Source: a virus. Taken from it: a DNA stretch of 25,283 nucleotides. Below are positions 16,045 to 22,367 of this stretch, in pieces. The notes beneath the pieces were generated by a model. It did no database searches. It was given only the letters and a program-made list of their open reading frames with translations, and had not been told where the DNA came from. The stretch is taken from positions 1 to 25,283 of the IMG/VR virus record IMGVR_UViG_3300020185_000241, one strand, 5' to 3'. How positions within the stretch are numbered: position 1 is the stretch's first letter; each line of letters starts with the position of its first letter. The position numbers were made by a program, and so were the translations under genes.

Positions 16045-16455
16045 CTAAAATGGTAAATTATTATAATCATCTTCTTGTGATGAACCCGGCATTACTCTGT
16101 AACTATCACTATCAAAGTGTTGAGTTGATACTTCAAATATAGTAGCTCCCTCTGTGAGAGCCAACATTTGGTGGGGTTGTCCTGGCATTAGGTGAATACA
16201 ATCACCTTCTTCAACTGTCATTTCCTTTTCAGCAGATGTTTCAGTATCAATATACTTATACAAAAATCTACCTTTTGAAATATACCATGCTTCATCCTTT
16301 AATAGATGGAAATGCATTGAAAATGATTTATCTTTTTTAAATACTAATAACTTACCACAATATAGTTCATTATTAATAATCCATAATTCATGACCCCATG
16401 CTTTTTCATAGCGTTTACCTTCATAGGGTTGTGCTTGTAGTGTATGTTCTCTCAT
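16045..16455 (-). CDS. cupin of the mannose-6-phosphate isomerase type
   Basis: This 136-residue single cupin barrel has metal-ligand residues H48, H50 and E55 in SMHFHLLKDEAWYISKG and H95 in LMPGQPHQML, the classic two-motif arrangement. The N-terminal KAWGHELWIIN and the end FEVSTQHFDSDSYRV are typical of type II phosphomannose isomerase C-terminal domains and related sugar-nucleotide cupins. It may convert or bind a phosphorylated sugar, perhaps for virion or host-surface glycan chemistry. No nucleotidyltransferase domain is attached. It lies one base after the upstream small gene and two bases before the next. Confidence 0.85.
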   Translation of the reverse strand: MREHTLQAQPYEGKRYEKAWGHELWIINNELYCGKLLVFKKDKSFSMHFHLLKDEAWYISKGRFLYKYIDTETSAEKEMTVEEGDCIHLMPGQPHQMLALTEGATIFEVSTQHFDSDSYRVMPGSSQEDDYNNLPF

Positions 16456-16456
16456 T

Positions 16457-16729
16457 TTAATTTCTATTTTCCCCTGCTCTACCCATAGCGGTTTTATACC
16501 AAGGTAAACCTTCTCTTTCTTTCATCAATTCTGCATATTCTTCAGAATTATATTCACTACCATTTAAAAAGTATGATTTTACAAATTCACTGTCTTTACG
16601 ATGGGGTTCTATTGCTGGACCTTCCCATCTATGATGTTTCCAATGTTCTTCTCCTGAAAATCTTACTAAATGGTGATGAGCACCTTTATAATTAATAGTT
16701 TTGTACTCATATACTTTTTCTTTAGCCAT
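16457..16729 (-). CDS. small His/Trp-rich protein of unknown function
   Basis: This 90-residue soluble protein has a charged start (MAKEKVYEYKTINYKGAHHH), a central HWKHHRWEGPAIEPHRKDSE and YFLNGSEYNSEEYAELM. The pattern G-P-A followed by YFLNG and SEEY recalls MORN-like beta-hairpin repeats common in phage small proteins, but only about one repeat is present. The cluster of histidines may bind a metal. It follows the FAD-enzyme gene by 27 bases; the gap carries AATATTATAAG, a near match to the conserved leader element. Function unknown. Confidence 0.62.
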   Translation of the reverse strand: MAKEKVYEYKTINYKGAHHHLVRFSGEEHWKHHRWEGPAIEPHRKDSEFVKSYFLNGSEYNSEEYAELMKEREGLPWYKTAMGRAGENRN

Positions 16730-16756
16730 AACTTGTTTTGTTTAATCTTATAATAT

Positions 16757-18109
16757 TTAAAAATGTTCGTGGAAATCTGGGTAATCCTGATTTTGTTCTA
16801 ATATATAATCTGTAACATAAATTCCTTGTGCTCCTGATACTGTAATACCTCTAGCACTTAATGCATCACCTACAAAGTGAACATTTGGGAAATCATTTAA
16901 TGATAAATTTTTATAATTAACCAATGGCTCAGGCGACAAATATTTAACTTCAGGAATATAAACACCCCAATCGTCACCTAATGTTGGAAATACTTTCTTC
17001 ATATCATCAATGAAGTCATCAATATACGAATAATATCCGTGGAAGACACTCCTAACTTCACTCATTTGTTCTTCTGTAATAGATACAGCACTTACATCTT
17101 CACCCTCAGATGTTATAGATGGTGTACGAGTTGGACTATAATATAAACCAGTACCTTCTTTATTTACTTTAGATACTAATTCTCTAGACCAAGCAAATGG
17201 TTCTTCAATACCTGGTATTTCCATTAGTATACCAAAATTGGTCATATTATTCCGGAATGCTTCATCTTTTTTAGCATGTCCATTGTAACTGTGATTCCCA
17301 TACGTTTCTTCAACTGCAACATATGCTGCATTGTTGTTTGTACAGAAAGAACGTAGTGATACTCCTTCATCAAATTTTCTATATAGTTTAAAATCGTAAC
17401 TAATATCAATTAGTTTCTGAAAGTGTTCCTGTGGTGCTTCAAATCTAACACCAATTTGTACTGGTTTTGGTTCAGTTGGTAAGGTATAATCGTCTGCTAA
17501 TTGTTTACCAAAATCAATACCCGATTTACCTACAGCAAATATAAGGCGATCGTATTTGAAAGGGACACATTTTGCAATACTTCGAGTATTGACTTTTTTA
17601 TGATCAATTGTTTGGTTTTTAAAATCAATACCTGTTACTTTTCGTTCCCATTCAAAGTTAACACCATTATCAACTAAGAAATCGTACCAATTTTTACCTA
17701 TTTCATGTAAATAATCTGTACCAACGTGCCATACCGGAAATAATCTTAAACCGAAATATGGTTTAATAAAATCTGGTTCTGCTTGAGGATCTGAACATTG
17801 TACTTCCTCTGGTTTAGGGTGGAAGCGTTTAAAGTTATTGATTACCTCATCAAACAACTCCATTGCTTTATCTTCACCACAATACTTAGACATATGTCCC
17901 CCAATTGAAGTATGATAAGTTAATTTACCATCAGACCAACCACCAGCTCCTAGAAAACCTTCCATTACTTCGGAGTATTTTCTATTATATGGGTCTTTAC
18001 CCATATCAATGATTGTTATATCTTTTCCAGGATAACCACTATCCACAAGTTTAGTTGCAGCATTAACACCTGCTACACCTGCACCTACAATTACTAATTT
18101 TTCTGCCAT
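16757..18109 (-). CDS. FAD-dependent dehydrogenase (COG2509-like)
   Basis: This 450-residue flavoprotein has an N-terminal Rossmann FAD site VGAGVAGVNAA (GxGxxG at 9-14) followed by ITIIDMGKD. The segment EGFLGAGGWSDGKLTYHT matches the GGAGxxSDGKL signature I remember for COG2509 uncharacterised FAD-dependent dehydrogenases. A middle RLIFAVGKSG supplies the second dinucleotide contact, and the end VHFVGDALSARGITVSGAQG is the family's C-terminal FAD-binding GD block. All key elements are intact, so it is probably active. Electron donor and substrate are unknown. It sits between structural genes as an apparent auxiliary metabolic gene, with the cupin and kinase downstream. A long hairpin lies just upstream of its start. 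Confidence 0.88.
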   Translation of the reverse strand: MAEKLVIVGAGVAGVNAATKLVDSGYPGKDITIIDMGKDPYNRKYSEVMEGFLGAGGWSDGKLTYHTSIGGHMSKYCGEDKAMELFDEVINNFKRFHPKPEEVQCSDPQAEPDFIKPYFGLRLFPVWHVGTDYLHEIGKNWYDFLVDNGVNFEWERKVTGIDFKNQTIDHKKVNTRSIAKCVPFKYDRLIFAVGKSGIDFGKQLADDYTLPTEPKPVQIGVRFEAPQEHFQKLIDISYDFKLYRKFDEGVSLRSFCTNNNAAYVAVEETYGNHSYNGHAKKDEAFRNNMTNFGILMEIPGIEEPFAWSRELVSKVNKEGTGLYYSPTRTPSITSEGEDVSAVSITEEQMSEVRSVFHGYYSYIDDFIDDMKKVFPTLGDDWGVYIPEVKYLSPEPLVNYKNLSLNDFPNVHFVGDALSARGITVSGAQGIYVTDYILEQNQDYPDFHEHF

Positions 18110-18228
18110 TTATATTTGATTTTATAGTTTAATATACGAACAAATTGTGACGTCTCCAAATTTGAAGACGCCACAGATGTCATGTTTTTTATTTAAAGCG
18201 ACTGGCTATGAATCAGTCTATAAGTTTT
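18110..18228. other. intergenic region with two hairpins upstream of the FAD enzyme gene
   Basis: This 119-bp gap contains no coding frame. One hairpin is at 18146-18175 (see its own entry). Another weak one pairs gactg (18200-18204) with cagtc (18214-18218). T-rich stretches lie on both sides on the plus strand, but on the coding strand neither hairpin has a clean U-tract. Confidence 0.6.
18146..18175 (-). terminator. 12-bp hairpin between the cupin-like and FAD enzyme genes
   Basis: As minus-strand RNA the arms UGUGGCGUCUUC and GGAGACGUCACA pair over 12 bases (10 Watson-Crick, 2 G-U) around an AAAUUU loop. The two wobbles exist only in RNA of the coding strand; the plus-strand RNA has A-C mismatches there, so the fold seems selected in the transcribed direction. 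The following AUUUGUUCG is only weakly U-rich, so it may be a processing or stabilising hairpin rather than a full terminator. Confidence 0.5.
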
Positions 18229-18486
18229 TTATTTATTTATCTTTAATTTTAATGTGCCTGTTCCTTTAATAACTCGATGCCATTTATGTCTTGGTATAAA
18301 TATACGATCTTTAATTGAGGTAGGCAAGCAATTATCTAATTGAATTTGCCAATCTGTATCTTCTAAAATTTCAACTGTCCTATCTTCATCATCTCGATGC
18401 CACATAAGTTCGATTGGGTCTATATTTTCGTTAAATTCACGAATAATATATTCATCTGTAACCTCTAAATCAATATAGGGTTTCAT
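18229..18486 (-). CDS. small cupin-like protein
   Basis: This 85-residue protein has MWHRDDEDRTVEILE, WQIQLDNCLPTSIKDRIFIP and HKWHRVIKGTGTLKLKI. The WHRD...E...IP...HR(V/I)xxGxGxL pattern is that of small phage cupins I remember from T4-like marine phages, and the histidines near residues 30, 70 and 73 could bind a metal. No enzyme activity can be assigned. Its start overlaps the stop of the upstream fibre-like gene by one base (TAATG), so it belongs to the virion-gene transcript rather than the metabolic block beyond the hairpin. Confidence 0.72.
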   Translation of the reverse strand: MKPYIDLEVTDEYIIREFNENIDPIELMWHRDDEDRTVEILEDTDWQIQLDNCLPTSIKDRIFIPRHKWHRVIKGTGTLKLKINK

Positions 18487-18995
18487 TATCCAGCTTTTGT
18501 TTGAATTCTATACCATTCAACTCCATCAGACCAAACCATAATACCTTCATATGCTTTATTAATAGTGTATGAGCCTGCTCCTCCATCTAATGTTTGACCT
18601 GAAAGTGGGGTTAGTTCTGCTCTTGTACTTGTTGAAAAAGTACTATCACTAATAAATCTAATTGATCTATTTACATTAACAGCAGCTGTAGCATCAGGAA
18701 GATATAAATTCATAGTACCATTATCTCCAGTCCAATCTAAATGAATCATAGCTGTATTAGCATAGGCTGAACCTGTTAAATATTGATCAACTGTTGCTTC
18801 AACTGTTATATCAACAGGTACTAAATAAGAATTATTAGTATTACTTTGATTATAAGTTTCAATAGAACTAGTTACGTAATTTGTAACATCATCTAAGGTA
18901 GTGTATTTAGTTACACCACCTTGCACATCGGCAAATAGTTCATCTCCTTGTAAGGTAGATGAAGCTGGTAATCCTGATATTGGTAAATTAGGCAT
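18486..18995 (-). CDS. fibre-like or decoration virion protein
   Basis: The N-terminus of this 169-residue protein, PISGLPASSTLQGDELFADV followed by QGGVTKYTTLDDV, is the recurrent phage tail-fibre and head-fibre leader (LPxxxxLxGxELxxVxQxGxTxxxT). The rest is Thr/Ser/Asn-rich and beta-like, with a GGAGSYTINKAYEGIMVWSD end that resembles a trimeric fibre tip. It may form a short fibre or decoration trimer. It overlaps the upstream small gene by 8 bases and the downstream cupin-like gene by one. No chaperone or receptor-binding enzyme domain is seen. Confidence 0.75.
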   Translation of the reverse strand: MPNLPISGLPASSTLQGDELFADVQGGVTKYTTLDDVTNYVTSSIETYNQSNTNNSYLVPVDITVEATVDQYLTGSAYANTAMIHLDWTGDNGTMNLYLPDATAAVNVNRSIRFISDSTFSTSTRAELTPLSGQTLDGGAGSYTINKAYEGIMVWSDGVEWYRIQTKAG

Positions 18996-19263
18996 AAGCT
19001 GTTATAAAAATGTTATTTCCGTCTTCTTGTTGTAAATTAAATAAATCTTCTTGGAGAAGAAAACCTATATTTTGAAGAGTTTCTTTCTTTTTTCCCCCTT
19101 TATTACACTTAAGCCAATTTAACTGTTGGGTATAACATTGGCGTTGATATTGTAATTCATTTAAATATTGGTTATATTGATTGACTTGCTCGTTTAAAGA
19201 AAGTTTACGAACATGATTAAGTTCTTTAAATTGGGGCCATAATATTTCATTAAAAATATCCAT
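18988..19263 (-). CDS. small Gln-rich helical protein
   Basis: This 91-residue protein is rich in Gln, Asn and Leu (NEQVNQYNQYLNELQYQRQC) and mostly helical. It lies between two beta-rich virion genes, 8 bases after the first and overlapping the second by 8. A role as fibre chaperone or attachment adaptor is possible from context only. No family is recognised. Confidence 0.6.
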   Translation of the reverse strand: MDIFNEILWPQFKELNHVRKLSLNEQVNQYNQYLNELQYQRQCYTQQLNWLKCNKGGKKKETLQNIGFLLQEDLFNLQQEDGNNIFITAYA

Positions 19264-19271
19264 CAGTTATC

Positions 19272-20045
19272 TTAAGAGTCGTTTCTAGAAATTATATCTG
19301 TTACGTTATTATCATCATAAGTTAAAGGCCACCATGTTATTTCGGTTGCGGATGCAACACTTCGAATTGCTACAAAACCTCCTACCCCTGTATTAGTATA
19401 CCATTGAGCTCGCATTGCTGTCGCGTAGGTAGGTAAAATCCCACTATTACCTCTACCAGTTATAGAAGTATCTCCTACATATTCAGACAATCTTTCAACA
19501 TTTGCAGATCCCGTAGAGTAGAAAATTAAATTCCATTGTCTGTTATCTAATGGACCGTAGGCGGATCCACCAAGGAGAGTCCCCCCAATAACATCACTCC
19601 CAGTAGTAATCAATATAATATCACCGTCGGCGACATTAACTGTAGAATTTGCGGTTTTATTTAGTGGGTAAGGACCAAAAAAGAGAGGTTCTCCTTGTGA
19701 ACCAATTTGATAAGAAGATTGTAGGTATGGGTTATTCTTCACACCATCATTTAGTATTGATATTGGGTAAGGTATACCAGAAGATGGGAATGCCTGGACA
19801 AGATTACCTGGGTTGGCAGTTGAATCGGTTGTTGCTGTAAATTTTACCCCATTTGTATATGCCGCAGGTACTCCTGGTGAACCATTTGCTGTAAAACTAG
19901 TACCTATCCAATACCCCCCACTACTTAAATCATCTGCACCTATGTTTCCAGCGTTATAACAATAATATGGAGGGGCAGAAGTTATCCACCATTGGAAATT
20001 ATCAGAGTATATTGAGTTTGGTATTTGTTTTCCTGTTACTGCCAT
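19272..20045 (-). CDS. beta-rich virion protein, fibre or adhesin-like
   Basis: This 257-residue protein is rich in Gly, Ser, Thr, Asn and aromatic residues, without charged helices, as in fibre or adhesin domains. Segments such as GGYWIGTSFTANGSPGVPAA and TSITGRGNSGILPTYA look like beta-strands with glycine turns. No enzyme motif or known receptor-binding family is recognised. It is the first gene of the fibre-like group. Its 6-base-spaced upstream element (20052-20063) and a gap to the preceding gene suggest a possible new transcript or leader here. Composition (less AT-rich, fewer Lys) differs from the internal-protein genes just upstream. Confidence 0.68.
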   Translation of the reverse strand: MAVTGKQIPNSIYSDNFQWWITSAPPYYCYNAGNIGADDLSSGGYWIGTSFTANGSPGVPAAYTNGVKFTATTDSTANPGNLVQAFPSSGIPYPISILNDGVKNNPYLQSSYQIGSQGEPLFFGPYPLNKTANSTVNVADGDIILITTGSDVIGGTLLGGSAYGPLDNRQWNLIFYSTGSANVERLSEYVGDTSITGRGNSGILPTYATAMRAQWYTNTGVGGFVAIRSVASATEITWWPLTYDDNNVTDIISRNDS

Positions 20046-20051
20046 GATTTA

Positions 20052-20063
20052 TTTATAAATATT
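20052..20063 (-). promoter_or_regulatory. AATATTTATAAA element upstream of the 20045 start
   Basis: Coding-strand AATATTTATAAATAAATC, six bases before ATG. It belongs to the same group as the four other elements and is the only one that also has TATAAATA (the T4 late-promoter word) in the sense direction. Confidence 0.4.
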
Positions 20064-20069
20064 ATTATT

Positions 20070-20834
20070 TTACCAAAATCCGCTAAAGTTTGATTTAAGT
20101 CCTAACAATTTAGCGTATCGAGGTAATCTACAACTCCAATATCCTGCTTTTGTTTTATCCTTTTTAGTTGAACATTTGTGACGTTTTGCAAATGCATTAC
20201 GTGCTTTTTTGTCGTTAATTTTAGCTCTTAAACCACCTGAACCAAAACGTACTGTTTTTATTTTCTTGGTTTTAGGGTCTTTAACGTAAACCTTATATGC
20301 TTTACCTCCTGAAGAGTCACGCATTGGTTTATTGAGGGGTTTATCTTTAGCTTCATCAAGTGTTTGAGCTATTTTAGCTATAACGGATTCTTCCCTATCA
20401 GGGTAGGATGTCCATTCTTTTTTCTTTTTAGCTAATTTTTGGGCTATATTTTTTGGTAAATCACTATCTATTATATCACCTGTTTTGGTGTCAATTACTT
20501 TATATTTATCTATATCTTCGTTTAATTCGATAGGAAAATCTAAGGGCACTTTTTTACCTTCAAACATACCATAATGACCTAAATCTGTTTCGGTTAAAAC
20601 AGCTAAATCATCTTCATGAGTAATCTCTAATATCTCACGAGAGTATAAAGAACGAGCTTCAGCCCATAAGTTAAAGTAACTATCCGAACCAGCACGATAT
20701 AAGTGTTCTGTTAGCGGTTTATTAGCGTCCATATGGTATTTTAAACCTTCAGACAATATAGCACGTGGAGCTAAACTTTCGTTGAGCATTAACGTTGATT
20801 TTGTATCACAAGTATTACATCCGCAGTCACACAT
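20070..20834 (-). CDS. DUF5872-type virion-associated protein
   Basis: Residues about 165-250 of this 254-residue protein (KPLNKPMRDSSGGKAYKVYV, FGSGGLRAKINDKKARNAFA, KAGYWSCRLPRYAKLLGL) match the domain I know as DUF5872, widespread in T4-like marine phages. The N-terminus MCDCGCNTC has cysteines at 2, 4, 6 and 9, a possible metal site. It is followed by three (L)xE sites: LNE17-19, LSE27-29 and LTE41-43. The middle has LYRAGSDSYFNLWAEARSLY and a LTETDLGHYGMFEGKKVPLD block seen in related phage proteins. The C-terminal domain is strongly basic and could bind DNA. It is probably a virion or internal protein; biochemical function is unknown. Confidence 0.78.
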   Translation of the reverse strand: MCDCGCNTCDTKSTLMLNESLAPRAILSEGLKYHMDANKPLTEHLYRAGSDSYFNLWAEARSLYSREILEITHEDDLAVLTETDLGHYGMFEGKKVPLDFPIELNEDIDKYKVIDTKTGDIIDSDLPKNIAQKLAKKKKEWTSYPDREESVIAKIAQTLDEAKDKPLNKPMRDSSGGKAYKVYVKDPKTKKIKTVRFGSGGLRAKINDKKARNAFAKRHKCSTKKDKTKAGYWSCRLPRYAKLLGLKSNFSGFW

Positions 20835-20837
20835 AAT

Positions 20838-21920
20838 TTATATTTTTAATCGGGGTACTAAATCTGAAGGGTTAGCTACTATAATATCATTACCAATAGC
20901 ATCTATAAATAAATCTCCTTCATAATATTTAAAATTACCTTTATTATCTGAGATCATAAATCCATCAAATCCATGTTCTTTGAAATAATCTTGGGCTAAT
21001 TTTTTAGCTAAAGCATATATAAAGTTTTTAGATTCAAATTCGTTATCATTAAAATAAGATTCAAAATTTAAATCTAATTTATTCTTATACCATGAACTTA
21101 TTTCTTTAGACAAATCTTTAGCAAGTTTATTCTTATCTAAACCGGCTTCTAATCCTGCTTGATATAAGGTATTAATTTTATAAGGCCAAGAGGTTCCTTT
21201 AGGTCTAATTAAATTTTTTATAGATTCTTTTTGTTCATTTTCTAAATTAAAAGAATCAATTAATTTTTCCATTTCTTTAATTAAATCATCTGCTTTGCCT
21301 CTTACTACATATTTAGGTGCTACTAGGGCTCCGGTGCTTCCTGTTCTTGATTTTAATTCAATTTCTTTACCATCTATCATTAAATCACCTTTACTTTTGG
21401 CTTTTTCAACATTATTAAAAAATACAGAAAGGAAAGCTTCACCAGGACCTAAAGATACTGTTCCTTGAATTGAATCTTTCATATCATTATATAATGATGT
21501 TAATTCAGAAGAATCAAATCCGGGAATTTGATCAAAGTAATTTGATTTATTTAAATCAAAAGTTGGAGGATTTTCAGCAATTTTAGCAAAGTCTCCAGTT
21601 TTACCTAGATCAGAAAGTAAAGATTGAAAAAATAAAATATCTTTAGTACTTAAATTTTTAGAAGATAAATGAGTTTTCATTTGTTTTCCAAATCCTAAAT
21701 TTTTAGCATATTTAGTAATTTGTTTTAAATCTTCCGGATCAGAAATGTTTCTAATAATACTATCTAAATTATTTCTTAATTCATCTAAATCTATTTCTTC
21801 TTCCTCTTTAATAAGATTATTTACCATTTCAAATAACATAGCCATATCCTCAGGACTATCTGGGTATCCTTTAGGAAATTTATACGCAATCCTATTTAAA
21901 TATTTTGTTATATTATCCAT
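20838..21920 (-). CDS. PD-(D/E)XK nuclease-like protein, start set at the internal MDN
   Basis: I place the start at 21920, giving 360 residues, because MDNITKYLNRI resembles the other leaders here and overlaps the upstream stop by 8 bases (ATGGATAA), as at 9893. A longer frame to 21974 would add 18 residues and overlap the neighbour by 62 bases. In this numbering a nuclease-like core is GPGEAFLSVFF (E161), KGDLMIDGKEIELKS (D179, E188, K190), the spacing of the PD-(D/E)XK superfamily. The remainder is helical and Lys-rich with a C-terminal FKEHGFDGFMISDNKGNFKYY that could be the DNA-recognition part. It is placed beside CTS-tagged genes, so it may be packaged, or it may act in the cell on host or phage DNA. 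Active residues look present. Confidence 0.72.
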   Translation of the reverse strand: MDNITKYLNRIAYKFPKGYPDSPEDMAMLFEMVNNLIKEEEEIDLDELRNNLDSIIRNISDPEDLKQITKYAKNLGFGKQMKTHLSSKNLSTKDILFFQSLLSDLGKTGDFAKIAENPPTFDLNKSNYFDQIPGFDSSELTSLYNDMKDSIQGTVSLGPGEAFLSVFFNNVEKAKSKGDLMIDGKEIELKSRTGSTGALVAPKYVVRGKADDLIKEMEKLIDSFNLENEQKESIKNLIRPKGTSWPYKINTLYQAGLEAGLDKNKLAKDLSKEISSWYKNKLDLNFESYFNDNEFESKNFIYALAKKLAQDYFKEHGFDGFMISDNKGNFKYYEGDLFIDAIGNDIIVANPSDLVPRLKI

Positions 21921-22353
21921 TTTCTTTTCTTTCTTGCCAATCGTAAGATATGCTATCTTCTGTGATAGGCCCACCTTTAGCCCAAGTTCTACAAGTTCTA
22001 GCTGAATGGCATTTAAAATTATGCATCCAACAGTAACCTAATCTACCATCGTCGTCGCTTGTTTTACCAGGCATACATTCATCCATTCTAGGTGAAATAT
22101 CAAAAGCAACACAATTACCACATAGGGATGCTTTTGCTGCTTCTTCTGTTGTGTCCCAATGTTCGGCTAATTCTTTCCAATAATCTCCTGGTTCATCTAC
22201 ATTTAATGGACCATATTTAATATAATCGGCTTTAATTGAAGCATCTCGATTTTTAGTATTTAACTCAAGGTTTTGAGTAGCAGCAGGACAAGCCATTGCT
22301 GCTTCAAATAGCTTATTTTCAGCTAAATATTTTCTTAAATCGAAATTATCCAT
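21913..22353 (-). CDS. CTS-tagged cysteine-rich protein
   Basis: This 146-residue protein begins MDNFDLRKYLAENKLFEAAM, the same leader as the two genes upstream, with possible gp21 sites after LAE12 and LFE17. The body has seven cysteines (22, 78, 81, 93, 108, 115, 121), including CGNC, a GYCW and a KCHSARTC cluster, which suggest an Fe-S or Zn site. LNTKNRDASIKADYIKYGPL and the CWMHNFKCHSARTCRTW region are strongly conserved in marine phages as I remember them, without known function. The gene lies within 11 bases of the polyprotein gene stop, joined by TTTTA repeats. If the leader is removed in the prohead, a metal-binding protein of about 129 residues would be packaged. Confidence 0.8.
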   Translation of the reverse strand: MDNFDLRKYLAENKLFEAAMACPAATQNLELNTKNRDASIKADYIKYGPLNVDEPGDYWKELAEHWDTTEEAAKASLCGNCVAFDISPRMDECMPGKTSDDDGRLGYCWMHNFKCHSARTCRTWAKGGPITEDSISYDWQERKENG

Positions 22354-22367
22354 TTTATTTTATTTTA
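22310..22367. repeat. 58-bp leader cassette copy A (before and at start of the cysteine-rich gene)
   Basis: Covers three TTTTA units (coding strand TAAAA) and the first 15 codons of the gene. It is identical to copy B (23632-23689) at 56 of 58 positions. The upstream gene's stop codon TAA and this gene's ATG lie inside the cassette. Confidence 0.95.

Noticed and set aside
3333-20061. Plus-strand TATAAATA sites as T4-type late promoters
   Set aside because: They point away from every gene in the window and the same word occurs inside genes by composition; kept only as part of the sense-strand element finding.
20838-21974. Longer start for the nuclease-like gene at 21974
   Set aside because: It would overlap the cysteine-rich gene by 62 bases; the internal MDN start gives an 8-base ATGGATAA overlap like that at 9893 and a leader-like peptide.
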